Part shown: positions 45,971 to 58,085 of the stretch, in pieces | Numbering within the stretch: the stretch's first letter is position 1 | Layout of the letters: every line of letters starts with the position of its first letter | Source of the DNA: Marchantia polymorpha subsp. ruderalis | Lineage: Eukaryota > Streptophyta > Marchantiopsida > Marchantiales > Marchantiaceae | Reading direction: 5' to 3' | DNA: 64,000 bases | Assembly: GCA_037833965.1 (NCBI GenBank) | Contig: AP031356.1 | Location: 8,702,501-8,766,500 of the forward strand | Program-made: the position numbers and the translations under genes | Notes under the pieces: model-generated | Databases searched by the model: none | What the model saw: only the letters and a program-made list of their open reading frames with translations | What the model was told of the DNA's origin: nothing

Positions 45971-46200
45971 AATATTCCTCTTGAAGATACATTGGTAACG
46001 GTTGCATCTCCTCTATTTCAAAAAATCTTCTATGAGTAAGAATAAGTTCCCATTTGATTAGTAATTGAACCTAACTAAGATAATGCATAGACTTAGTTTA
46101 TCCGTGATAATAATATTTCTAAACATGTCTAGAGGATTTAACTCATCTTCTATCTTTCTCAATGACAAGATTCCATAATCTATCAATCATGCATATAATT

Positions 46201-47020
46201 GGGTTTGTCCACGGTCCGATTAATTGGTTAAGAAAAAAAGATTAAACGTTTATTTAATCGTTTAATCTAATCTTTCAAAACTTTTGGAAAAACCGTGATG
46301 CATGCCAAGTTTTATCAAATTTGAGTAACTTGCTTTCTGAATAAGAGGTTTCAGCTTTTCAATTTCATTATCTCGATGTTTTCTTTCGATATTTTTGATA
46401 AATTTAGATGAACAAACCCAACACTTTCCAAAAACGCCAATTCAGATGCTACAGAAGAACCTTGAATCATCAATGTGTTCCTAGCCATCATGGATAAGGA
46501 TTGAGAAGCGATTGCAGTGCTGTTTTCACCACAGTAGTACTTCGGACACGTGACGATCCACTTTGGCCGTGAGCGTGAAGAAGTTGTCGACCTCGTTAGT
46601 GTGTGCAGCGTTCTCAATGACACTGTCTACTCTCCAACAAATCAATCCAATACACCGTAAGTTGGAGATGGCAGCTCCTCCAAACACAAGCTGTAATACA
46701 TGATCAAAATGAATCAAATCAGGTCTTTGAGTTCCATCATTTTAGAGTAGGCATTGCTAGATTGAGGATCAAGAAGCAAAGCAATTTTGACGTCTTGAAG
46801 ATTCAGATTGGCACTATATTTCAGCAACTTGAGCTCCATGGCAGCAACAATTTTTTTGACGTTTTTTGACGAGTGGTGAATCTAATGTTTAATTATTTAG
46901 TAGATTTTTTTGGACAAAATGAGTATCGGCTAGCCGTTCCCAAGAAAAATTAAAATTGGTTAAATTGGACCGACGGTTAATTAATTAACCGCCAGTCCGG
47001 ACCGAATTGTGGCCAAGTCC
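46201..47020 (-). mobile_element. hAT-like DNA transposon remnant
   Basis: The ends are inverted: GGGTTTGTCCACGGTCCG at 46201 against GGACTTGGCCACAATTCGG read inward from 47020. AT-rich near-duplicates (CATATAAT and TATATAAT) flank the ends and could be an 8-bp target duplication. The interior encodes the C-terminal part of a hAT transposase on the minus strand. The element is ~820 bp, so most of the transposase is deleted. It lies at the 3' side of the copia remnant. Confidence 0.6.
46351..46860 (-). pseudogene. hAT transposase C-terminal (dimerisation) fragment
   Basis: Minus-strand pieces in different frames read as AAMELKLLKYSANLNL, KIALLLDPQSSNAYSKM and LLWWKQHCNRFSIL, then SMMARNTLMIQGSSVASELAF and SKISKENIEIM. 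The order and words (LDP, WWK, MARxxLxIxxSSVASExAF) are those of the hAT C-terminal dimerisation domain. Frameshifts and stops separate the pieces, so it is not functional. Confidence 0.65.
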
Positions 47021-47073
47021 ATATATAATGTTCATTCAATCGATATGTTTGATTGTAAAATGAAAAACCAAGA

Positions 47074-50000
47074 TCATTGAAACATATAAAGCACTTTGAT
47101 TGTTGGTGTGAGGTAGTCTACAAACTTTATACTTTTCATTTTACTTCCAAAAATTGAATAGTCAAACCATTTTTTTTCGGCCTTTGGAATTACAGATTTC
47201 TTGTAGTGAAAAGCGCCACACATTTTGGCCATATCGACATTCAAAATACATGAACATCTTCTCATGTAAAAAAGATAGTTAAAAGTGCTTTGCCGACTAT
47301 CAAAATCATCATCAAAGTCCACATCAACAATCCATAATGAATTTTTGAAATGGAATGCCATTCTTGAAGTGCATTTCAAGTTTGTTAGCAACCATTTCAT
47401 CGTCTTCCAATGTGGAATACCGAGATTTGTCATGTAACGGCTCACTACTCTCACTACATGTGCTATGTCAGATCTGGTGCATATTTTGACATACATGAGA
47501 TTGCCAATTGCGAAAAAATATGTCATAGTCGCCATGTAGTTGTGATATGTAAGATCGATTGTTGTATATGTGAAATAATATTAGAAGCAGTCAAGGAGTT
47601 GATCATGGTTAGTTTAGATTTAAATAAATCTAGCTAATTATGATTAAGTCTAGCTAGTTGTAACTAAGTTTAGCTATAGTGTTCATACATGACGGAATGA
47701 TTAAAGAAGTTCTAAAAAGCTTGAGTGTGCACTATTATTTTGTTTTCTATCAAAGTTTAGATTCCAAGTATGAAATACTTTGACTGCATGATTAACTTCG
47801 ATTTATTTGACTAGGTAATGAAATTTTTATTCGGTAGACTAGGTTTAACCTTGATTTAGTGGTAGTTTAAAAATTTGAAAGTCCCAAATAGTATGTTGCC
47901 ATCTCAATCTAAGAATTAATAAACTTATAGAAGGTTTAGGTTTACCAATAAAATGTTATCACATATTGGAAATTAATCAAAGATACCATGATTTATTCTA
48001 GTAAATTAAATTAGAAGCTAACTATCATATGTTACTATGCTAATTTCTCAAGTAGAATATATGAAACGATTGAGAATAAAATCTCAAACAAATTTTGAGA
48101 GTTTAATGTGTGACTACTTGTTTAGTCAATATGAGTTTGAGTTGCATTATTGTTTGGGGTATCTATGAATGTTTGCAATTGAGTGATGAATGGAGAGTAT
48201 GTTTGAAACACGGGCACATTGAGTAATTTTAGCTTCTAAAATCATGATGAGCTATCAAAAAGTCATCTAAGGTAAATTTAAGTGAAAGTCAACTTGGAGT
48301 TTAGAGATACTTCTTTGTATTTGGTGCTTGAATCTTCAACAATTTGACTTGTACTCCCAGTGATGTGATTCTTGGTTTAGCAACTTGCACTGAAAATCTT
48401 TCCAGCACCTTGTTGATGTACTTTTCATGCAACAAAGTTAGGACACATGCCGCTTGATTTCAAAAATGTGCATGCTAAGAATTTGACTTGTTGAACTCAA
48501 ATTCTTGTGTTTATTGCGGCTTTAACATGTTGATTTTCTTCATGTTTGCACCTACAATGACCATGTTATGAACATAAAAGGCACCAAAATCTTTGAAATG
48601 TCAACCATGTTCAATGTTTTATTCTTCGAATTCATGACAGTTCATGATTTTGCCAAACTTTTTGTACCATTGTCTCGGAGCTTGCTTCTTATTATATAAG
48701 CTTTTATTTAACTTGCACACAAGGTCTTTATTTTGTTGACTTTCAAAGTACTCATGCTGCATCATGTAAATTTTTCTATTCCAAATCTACTTGAAATATT
48801 TTTTTCCCACCTAGAACAACTTGATCTGAAAAAAAAAGATGTTCACATCAAGTTGTTCTAGATGCAAATATTTAGCTCTCACAATATCAATAAGCTTCAT
48901 CATAGATGAAAAGAAATTGGTGTAGTCAATAATTTTTTTTGCATTAAACCTATGATCATTTGCTCTTCTTGATCTTTGATTGCATTGAATTGCAATCAAA
49001 GATTGTCATACAATTCAATGATTCTTTCATTTGCTCTTCTTGATCATTGATTCCATCTTTGGCCTCAACATCATCAAATTTATCATTTGTTTCATGATCT
49101 CCTTAGATCGCATAACCTTTGATCATTTTATTGTCGATCATAGCAATTGAAACTTGCAAATCATCCAAATCAATCTTTTTCATTTCATTGAATATGAATA
49201 ACTTTTTATAAAATTCATTTTTGTTTCAGATAAAATCTCTAGATTTAATTATTTTTTGACTTTTTTCATTCAAATATCTATAACCAAAAAATTAGATCCA
49301 TACCAGTAGAATTACATTTTTTGATCTTTGCATCCAACTTGTAACTTTTGTTTGAATCCATATTCATATATGCCGTGCATGGAAAATTTTTCAAATGAGT
49401 TAGAGTTTACCTTTTATCCAACAAATTTTCTTTGAATAACTCAAATTCTTAGATCATTGATGAACTTTCGTTGATGATATAAGCCTCACTCTTAACAAAT
49501 GCATTGTGTTGTGATCGGTTGTAGACTGTTTGCCCTAGCTTGACTCCATGATACTCACAATACATCTTGAAGTTGGCTTCATCATACTCCCCACCATTAT
49601 CTGATCTCAAGCATTCTAGTTTTTGATAGGTATCATTTTTTGATAGTTCTCATTTTTGACCTATGTCTTCCAATTCTTGAAAACTTCAAACACTTCGGAT
49701 TTTTGTTTGAAAAATATGATATATATCTTGCAAGAAAAAATCTCCAATAAACGTGACAAAATATCTCGAGACTTTTTGAGATTAAACTAAAGTTAGATCT
49801 CACTTGTAAATGTGCACAAGTTCTAGCATTGCTTCCTTCTTCTATCACCCGACTTTTGAAAAACTAACTCGTTTCTATTTTTTGAACATGCAATCTTCAT
49901 AAAAATCCAAATTCAACCGTTTGCATAGCCCTAACAACCCTTTTGATGTTAGAATCTTCAACCCTTGACTCATGAGTTCCAACTTGTTGTGCCACAAGAT

Positions 50001-50976
50001 GAATTGGTTTTAGCCTCCGCAACTGGTACCAAATCTACATTCCTGGCAGTTTGATAAAGTGTAACCGTCTTGGTGACTCGTGCTGCAACTATAGCACCTT
50101 TCACTATTTTCCAAGAACCTTGTACAAAGATGGTACTATATACCTCATCATCCAATTGACCCACATATATAAAATTCTTCTTTAACCTGGAAATGTAACG
50201 AATATCATGCAATATCATATATACCGTTGCTAGACTCAATATATCATTATTTCTAAAGTTTTATTATCTCCTAGAAATAATTTTCCATATTCTTGACTCG
50301 CAAAATTTTTCATCAATTGTTTGCAAGAGGCAGAATGAAAAGAAGTTCATGAATCTAGAATCCAAGATTCGATTGGACGGTCGACACATTAGATTAGAGC
50401 ATCATCGAAATCTTCCTTGGTTGTTGCAATCACCAAGTTGGATCCGTCTACTCTCTTCTTTGCCTTTTTAGGGTGCTTATAGTCATGCTTTAGTATAACC
50501 TTTTTGCCACAATTCAAGCACTCCGAACTCACCTTTGCTGCAAAACTTACTCTATATTTTTGACTTGGATCTATTTTGGTTCTCCTCCCTCTGACTCTAC
50601 TACCTCTTTGAATAGTTATGGCCTATCCACTTTTCATATTGATTATTTTTACAAATAACTTCGCTAATGATGCGATTACTAACATAGTAGAGTCAACTTC
50701 TTTCGACCAGAGATCTCCTCTACGGTAGTTGACCACTTCTCTTGCATAGAGATCAAGAAGCAGTATGCGAGCAACTCACCATCCAAGAGGTATGCAATCT
50801 TCTTCAGTTGCTTCACTATATGGCTGTACTCTGCTATATGCTTCATCACATACACACATTCCCTGACATTTGAAGTTGAAGGAGTCTTGATAGGAGATGA
50901 ATCTTGAAATTGTGGAAACACGAGACCGGTGGTAAATAGAAACCCAAATCCGATGGGCTAGGATCGAAGACACCAA
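47074..50976 (-). mobile_element. Highly decayed Ty1/copia retrotransposon
   Basis: Minus-strand fragments occur in copia order. Gag-like: KQLKKIAYLLDGELLAY (near 50800). Gag-pre-integrase: LHDIRYISRLKKNFIYVGQL and GSWKIVKGAIVAARV (50239-49970). Integrase core: LECLRSDNGGEYDEANF followed by CEYHGVKLGQTV (near 49620-49530). RT: IIDYTNFFSSMMKLIDIVR and LHLEQLDVNIFFFQ (48999-48811). RNase H: YFFAIGNLMYVKICTRSDIAH and RQSTFNYLFYM (47535-47074). IN before RT identifies Ty1/copia. Stops and frameshifts are everywhere, and no flanking LTR pair was recognised. It is older than either gypsy element, judging by divergence. Confidence 0.8.
48972..49003. repeat. Perfect 13-bp inverted repeat, 6-bp loop
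   Basis: ATCTTTGATTGCA (48972-48984) and its exact complement (48991-49003) flank TTGAAT. It sits inside the decayed copia RT. A local duplication of TTTGCTCTTCTTGATC lies alongside. Confidence 0.85.
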
Positions 50977-51299
50977 CTCGACTTTTTGTATTCTAGTGTC
51001 TTCGATGATAAACTCATGGTGTGCTAGTATTTTTCTTGGATAATCCAGCGAATTTGAGGTTTTTTTCCCGGCTATCTCAACTTTACCGTTTGTGTTGTGT
51101 TTTCTGTGAGGCTATCACCTCTTTAGAGAAGGTAGTTCCAGCCACTTCTCCACATACGTTCCTCATGCCACTCTAAGAAAACGAGAGACACATGAGGAAC
51201 AAACCAGAACGGACGAGAATGAACCCTATAAAACTGCAATTTAACACACAATTCCCTCAAACATTCCCGCCATCAAATTCATGGAAGATAATTCACTCG
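50977..51299. other. Gap between the copia remnant and the U6-like sequence
   Basis: No ORF of note. If the copia 5' LTR survives it should be here, but no partner copy was found near 46-47 kb. Confidence 0.35.
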
Positions 51300-51319
51300 C
51301 TTGGTGATGAGGTTATTTT

Positions 51320-51349
51320 CTTTGTGCTTGTCATCCTTGCGCAGGGGCC

Positions 51350-51381
<32 letters not shown>

Positions 51382-51401
51382 TCGGATGTTCCCGAAGGGA
51401 C
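51320..51401 (-). ncRNA. U6 snRNA-like sequence, 3' end diverged (probable pseudogene)
   Basis: Reading leftwards from 51401, GTCCCTTCGGGAACATCCGA then AAAATTGGAACGATACAGAG, AAGATTAGCATGGCCCCTGC and GCAAGGATGACAAGCACAAA match plant U6 snRNA nearly base for base over about 80 nt. This includes the ACAGAG box and the AGATTAGC/U4-pairing region. U6 is the spliceosome's catalytic RNA. After that point the expected CGAGAAATGG and T-run terminator are absent. I see no convincing USE element upstream, though a TAATATAT box lies about 10-20 bp before the 5' end. The 3' divergence points to a pseudogene or truncated copy. Confidence 0.8.
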
Positions 51402-54400
51402 ATCCGATATATTATGAGCATAACCGGATGTCAGATTCGATCTGCTCCAATCCGCATCAGAGGTATTTCCTGACATGGCTTTTGTGAGTGAGATTCTCCA
51501 CTGCAATCAGCTACCAGGCGTTATAGAAAGGGGCTTATTTGTTCTCGACATCTCGCGCATAAATCTGACGGAGGGAATGATACCAGAAGGTCTCCTGCCC
51601 TGAAGAACCGAATTGCACACTCACAGAAATGACCTCGATCTCGCCCTTCCAAAAAAAGTCTTCCTCCTTTACACGCTATATCGTTACAGAATCTTATGGA
51701 ACAAAAGCTCGAAGAGAAGTTGCACAATGCGCCTCGGAGGTCAAAAGTATGAAACAGTCAATTGAACTGTACAGGATCCCGCAGATCAGGTCGAATTAAG
51801 AAGGGGGAGGCCAAATATTGTGAGCATTGGTCGTGACATTCGAAAACTACTCATTCTCAATCGCTTCCGAACGCAGCGAATCTCTCGAGCCACGGCCAAT
51901 CGAACCACGTCGCAGAAGCGCCTCAGAATGCCAGTCCAGGCCAGGCACGGATGCTCGGCCACGACTGCGTTCGAGAATTCTCTTGATTTGCTCGTTGGTG
52001 TGTGGATAAAAAGCTCCCTCCCGTCATCCTCCCGAAACTCGGAGCCCGCATTCGCCACCGTGTTTTACCCTGATGCTCGCTCGTGTCGTGCCCTCTTCGT
52101 GGAGGGCGCGAGATCGGCAACTGGTCGCTTTTCGGACACCACGCGTGCACTCGCTACCAGCAATCAATGGGTCCGTCTCCTGCTGATGCCACCCGATGTG
52201 CCCTGTCTTGTTCCTCTGCGACAGCTCGGCCATATCCTTCCCAATTTTGGAGCAACGTCTGAAAGCGAGGCTTAGGCTGGGTATTCCATAGCTCCCCCGA
52301 AGTTCTGCTTCACGGCGACAATTGACAGAGAGACTTCCAATCGTTTGCCTTCTTAAACTTTCTCGTTTAGTCCCAACTCACAGAATTGGATGTGCTGAAT
52401 CACCTCGACATTGTACTTTACCGGACCGTGAATGGTGACTAGCCTTGGAAGAAACCATTTCCGCACAGCTCGAGTAATTAGTTTATGGTAACGGTCTTGT
52501 TTGCAGTCCATCAAATTTGATAGTTTATTTCGTCAAGCTCAAGAGTAGCCCTATATGGGCTACGTGGACCGCGACGACATAGACAGTGGTCACTTCGGAA
52601 GTTGGGTCTATCGTAAACCGAGCAACAGAACGCATACTCTGCCTGATCTAGTCATACGTGCATATGGTTCTTACGCCCAATGTCTTGAACTTTCTCGGTT
52701 TAGAATGTCTTTCCACGCGTCAAACTGCAATCGTCCATCGAGGTCACATTTTAACACGGCTGTCTGAACATGTGCTCTGCGGAAGTGAAACAAGTCTTTC
52801 CAATCTCCAATGATGCTGACATTTATCTCCCCACAACAGCTCATAGACAGCACCTGGAGCAGAAGACACAGTAAGGACAGCTTGTGTCGTGGTAGTTCAA
52901 TGTGAACCCAGTGAGCTTGGAGCAGCTGGAGCTGCACATGGCCTTCATTCCAGTGATCCACAAGTCCTCAGCTTCCATGTCAGGACTCTATTTGCGAAAT
53001 TTAACCTGCATCTTGAACTCCGAGCTGTAGTCCAGTGTCTCTGTCTAGCGTCACAGAATCAGAACACAATGTTTTTGGTCCAGGTGCAGAGTTGGAGATA
53101 TCTCTGGAGTTCTCGCCACCTTACGCTGTGGGTGTGCTCATCACCAGCTTGGAGGCAGACGGTGAATTCAATCACGGAGCGAAGCATTTGGAGAAATAGC
53201 GATGGGAAATAACGATGGCTGCCTCACTCGTAGGCAGCAGCAGCAGCAGCGGTGCGGCGTTCTGAATTGAATTGAAACTGAATTGAAAGAGGCCGTGGAA
53301 GTGCCAGCACAGAAGGCAGAGGAGGAAGAAGAGAATCCAGCCGAGGAGCTCACGGAGCTCCAGCCCCTTCGTGTCCGCTCCCCGATTTCTCCACGAGCGG
53401 GACGCATGTTGCTCTGTTGAATCCTCTCGGATTGCTCCCGGAGTCCATACGGGATGCGAACGAATTTCGCAGGCATTTGCTGCTTTACGTTCCAGGGATG
53501 GATTGCTCTGGGCAGGGAATTAAATCCCAATTGAGTCCACTCTTCGAAGCAGGATTCGTTCGCTTAACATAGCCTCTATGTTCTCACTTATGTTTTGAGG
53601 AGGTCGAATTTGGTTGAATTCCTGCAGACATTATTCATCTCGGGTCCCGTGGCCAAGTAAGGATAGATTGCTCTCAGCTGTTGGGACGAGGTGTGAAGAT
53701 TTTCAATACGACCTTCATTTCAGTGACTCCAGACAGCTTCCAACTTTTTTGTGGCTTGTTGTAAATTAAAGAATTTTTATTTCTGTAAATGCATGCGCGA
53801 ACATGCCAGGTTATGGAGTTAGTTCAGGTTGTTCTTCTCGGACGAGCTTAGGAGATAAATGTTGCCTGCCAGCTAATTTCGTGAAATATAGTTCACCTCA
53901 ACCTGCAATTTGAGGTTTGATACGTACTTGTAAAGGTGGGGGATCTGAGGTTAGTGCTTGTGAGAACCTCGGGCCGTCTAGTCTAAAAATCGGATTAGCC
54001 AGCACGATGTTGGAAAATTTGCATCACCCAAATGTTTGACAAATGTTGGTCACTTTGTATGTCGCGAAGGTAAATAGCATAGCTCTAAACAAGGACTATG
54101 ATGCAACTTTACCAGCTAGTTTCCTTTGACCTACTTAATTCAAAAGTATGCTAATAAACGGAGACAGAGACCCCTGCTACATAAACATGCTAACATCTCT
54201 GACAAGATGGTTGATAATTGGAAGAACATGAGATTTATCTTGAAGTACTTTATCTCGCTTGTAGCAAGAAAGAAGATTATTACCGCAGAATGTGACGTAT
54301 CCATGTGTAATATTGGTACTGGAGACTTCCTGTATGGACGTACTGCGAAGAGATAACCTCATGAACAAACACCTTGAAGGTGAGTTGCTAAATAATCTTC

Positions 54401-57040
54401 TTGTGCAGATATGACATTAGATGTGTATATATACCAAGTAATGATAGGTCAACATGGCAACAACTAGTGGACACAATTCTTCCCTGGGAGAAAGTGTCTT
54501 GACGGCAGAGTCTAACACAATCAGGCCCCCCACTCCTCTTCTTTTTGGACACACATTTGGAGACTACCCTGCATTGCATATTTCAACCCAGAAGCTTCAT
54601 TATTAGTTCACTGCAACAGGAGGAATGTTTACGTTAGAAACCGGTATATACCCTTTCGTCGTTTATCAGTCTGAAAACAGGAAGTGCCAACCACGTTGTC
54701 ACGATGAAATGACAACGTGGTTGTTTCATTCTGTTCATGGAGATTGGTGCGACTGAGTACCACCATTCTCCAAGAAGATCAACGCTTATGAAGTTGCTTC
54801 CCAAGCAATCATGAAGAAGCCTCTCCTCTACGGGTGAGTATTATCAAGCTGCTGGGATACGGGAATAGTGAAAATCAAGCAGAATCGCAAGGATTAGCAC
54901 AAGTATGATATTGTGGGTGATTAATTAAAATGCTATGAAACACGTAACATCTCCAAACTGTGTTCCACCAGCAACTCTACATCTCTGCAATAAGTGACGG
55001 CAGTCTTGATGTTTGTTCTTCTGGAATGCAGCGTCAGAGTCTGAGGAAACATTATTCACCATGTGGGAATAATGACAGCGCTATGACGCTGCTGAGTTCG
55101 ATAGAATTTAATGTCGAAACATGTGTCGTTGTGACATGGAGGAAATAGTTTTACGTACAGCTCCCTCAAAATTCCAGTGACACTATTCAGTGTACGAATA
55201 ACTGTACCACCTTGCGTCACATGGTGCTCAGAGATACCGGCAATGAAAAAAAATCCAGGAACGAGTCTCGATTATTTTCACACATTCTTGTTTTGACTTT
55301 CTCGGAGTCCAAGAGGATCGGATATTGTTAAATTTGCAAACTTAAAATGAATGAACCTGAATACAGAAAAAGCAGATGACAGAATATTCACCAGTTCAAA
55401 CCTCACCACATCATCAATCTTGCCACCAGAAACAGGTCTGCTGCCCTTTCTGCAAGTCGGCACCGCCTAACCAGGCACGACGATTAGAATTGCCTAGAAT
55501 TGTCTAGCTTCAGCGAGCGAAATGTCTCAAATTGTGTACTAAGGAAGACTTTCCCGTACCTGATCTCAGCGTGCGCACATGTAAGAACTTGTGTACCTCA
55601 ACTACTGCAAACTTTAGATCAATTCTTTTGTAATTAACTCCCTTGCGCATAGAATTTACCCTGCTATTGAATGACATATTCTGTCATTCTTGACAGCAGT
55701 TCAAGAAAAAGTAGATAAATTGTAATCATTGTTTCACAAATTGTACCGAGCACCCAGTTCAGACGAAAATCAGCAGAGACGACAGATTGGGCGCAACAAA
55801 TGTAGCTAGCTGCAGTCACATATCTGAGAAGTCATTCGGATTCTTACTTCTTGACTTCTTTCTCACAAACTCTGCACCATACTCAACGTAAAACTGCAAT
55901 GTCTTTCCAATCACAGGCAAAACAATATGACCCAGGAGGTCTGCGCCGCTGGTTTCGTCTCTTCCAGAGCCTGCCCCTTGAATTCATGTCGAGTTTTGCG
56001 AATGCGAGGTGAGGAAAGAACACAACTTGAACACTGCATGTGGTCGGACCATGCAGATATCCGAGATTTAGTTTAACTTCACGTAAACTACAATTGTAGA
56101 TAGAAAAGCACCGTATGCTAAAATGCTAAATTGGCTCATTACAAGTAATCAAGTAATCGGCGTACATATTTGTTTCGTTCGTGAAACTCCTCTAGAACAC
56201 TTTTCTGGATGGCTGGGTTGCACTCATCATGGGATTATGCACAGCTTAATGCAGAAATTCTTCAATGAAACCTTGGACGTTAAGCGAAGAATTAATAGAG
56301 ATATTCCATGAGTAATTAATTTACTGTTAGTTTTTTGGTTGCATCTTTCCATGACGATTTTGTCTCTCGTCTTTATGGTATGTCCCTCACAACTCTCAGT
56401 GAAGAGCCGAGGGAAGCCAAAGCTCGGAATTTCGCATTGGTGCGCAACAGCTCCTTTTGATCGTTAATCAACTAGCCAATGACATGTGTGTAATCGCGGA
56501 TCTTGAGAGACAGCAGTAATAGACTTGTGTCCCTGCTGCAGTTATTCCACATTAAAACGTAAAATCAACACAACCCAGCCAGAGCATCTGCCAGTCTGAA
56601 AATGCTTTGAATAGAAAGTAGCAGAAGTGATGCTTTTACGTGAAAGCGGGTGAAAGCAATCTAGTCTTCGGTTTTCAAAATTGCACTGGAGTTTAAAAAA
56701 TGCCACCAACTCTTAAAAAAACATAACATAACCTTCATTCCTGTCCATTCTACAATTGTTGGAACCTCATCATTCAGTATATGTATTGGAATTCAAGGCG
56801 TACCATCCCACTTGTAAGTGTAGGGATTTCATCATGGTAAGACTTGCAACAAGGCATACTTAAAAGTTTGTACTCGAGGTGAAATTTTGATAGTTTAGCT
56901 AAAATCTGATCTTCTTCATAGCCATAACTGCACGATTGACATGATTGCACATATTATAAAAGACTTGTACAAGTGAAAACTCCAAGGAAGATTTTGCAAA
57001 GGTTCATATTGCATGAGTGTCTAAACATTTGCTTGTCATC
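51402..57040. other. Intergenic region, no gene identified
   Basis: The 51.5-53.6 kb part is moderately GC-rich and has ORFs up to ~150 codons (51820-52275 +, 53168-53530 -) without recognisable motifs. A host gene there is possible. From 53.6 to 57.0 kb only short ORFs occur. Structured sites are the inverted repeat at 54688-54723 and a CAG run near 53237. Confidence 0.35.
54688..54723. repeat. Perfect 14-bp inverted repeat, 8-bp loop
   Basis: CAACCACGTTGTCA (54688-54701) and its exact complement (54710-54723) flank CGATGAAA. There is no T-run after it and no adjacent gene. Confidence 0.9.
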
Positions 57041-57068
57041 AGAATGTCATGATGCATCATGACATTCT
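57041..57068. repeat. 28-bp perfect palindrome
   Basis: AGAATGTCATGATG is followed directly by its exact reverse complement. It overlaps the stop codon of the host pseudogene on the minus strand. Confidence 0.95.
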
Positions 57069-58085
57069 AAGGTCTTAAATTTCCTATCAAAATGCCCGTT
57101 CTAATACCTTTATTCATGCACTCCTCGCACACCCATGCATGCCCACCTAATTCTAGTCTCACGTTTTTCACCTGATACAACTTGAAGAGTTTCGAATAGT
57201 TGTTTCGAAGCTGGGGCTCAAGAATTTGCTGAATACTCAACCATGCTTCTTTGAGCTCCATGCTTTCCCCACCTTTTAAAACTGCAGTACGATCACTATC
57301 GCTAATGCCATCTAGTTTAACAATATCAGATTTTAATTCTGCCAAATCCGGAATCGCTTGGCCCAACCCGAGTGTCACATCTAGTCCAGCCTTCAAAGCA
57401 TAATGCATGATTTTGAGTGAGATTTCAACGGTTTTGCTAATCCACTCGCGATTATCCAGATTCACGCGTATTTTCAAACCTTCTTGATCTTTGACCATGT
57501 GAAACCCAGTTTCCGACTCACACATCAAGTGTAACTGAAATGTTTTCGCAAAATGCAGAATCGCACTCATCCTATAGAAAAATCCAACATCATCTGTTAG
57601 ATATGGTCGTTTGAGGGTTCTGGCCTACTGAAGCGATTGAGGATACTCAATGATCCTGTCCACTTTATACATGAAGACGTTCAACGTTGAGTGCACTTCT
57701 TGTTGCAAAAAGAGTATATGTTCAACCTTGCTATACTCCAATTTCAACGTCTCGTCTAAACCATCAACCTTTCGTACTAGCAGATCAATTTTGTTATCAA
57801 GTCGGGTATAACAATGTTGTACACTTGTGCTCGTCTGACTTAAGCACCTGGATGAAGGTCGATTGGATTTTTTCATATCAGGATAACTCAAAGTGCTAAT
57901 CATGTTCTCATTTTCAGGGTGAGAATGAATCAAATCATTGTTCACCTCAATTAGACCTTGATGCAATGACTCCAATTGTTGCATTCGCTTTTGTCGGATC
58001 TCATTCACAACCACATTCACAACCGCTTTCACCTCGCTCTCCGACAACAAATCCCTAGCTCTTTCAAAAATTACCCGTGTGTGCA
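57067..58085 (-). pseudogene. C-terminal part of an unrecognised host protein, interrupted by a retrotransposon
   Basis: One minus-strand frame runs from the LTR junction at 58086 to a stop at 57067, broken only by TAG at 57627-57625. Its ~340 codons have coding character. The first half (ARDLLSESEVKAVVNVVVNEI, LVRKVDGLDETLKLEY) looks coiled-coil. The second half (YLTDDVGFFYRMSAILHF, LMCESETGFHMVKDQEGL, WLSIQQILEPQL, GGHAWVCEECMNKG) looks globular with a Cys pair. I cannot name the family; it faintly recalls C-terminal regions of large LRR/ROCO-type proteins. The frame stops being protein-like exactly at the 5' LTR. Its upstream exons should therefore lie beyond the element, outside the window. 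Confidence 0.6.

Noticed and set aside
51820..52275. 151-codon plus-strand ORF
   Set aside because: No family resemblance, and an overlapping minus-strand ORF is equally plausible.
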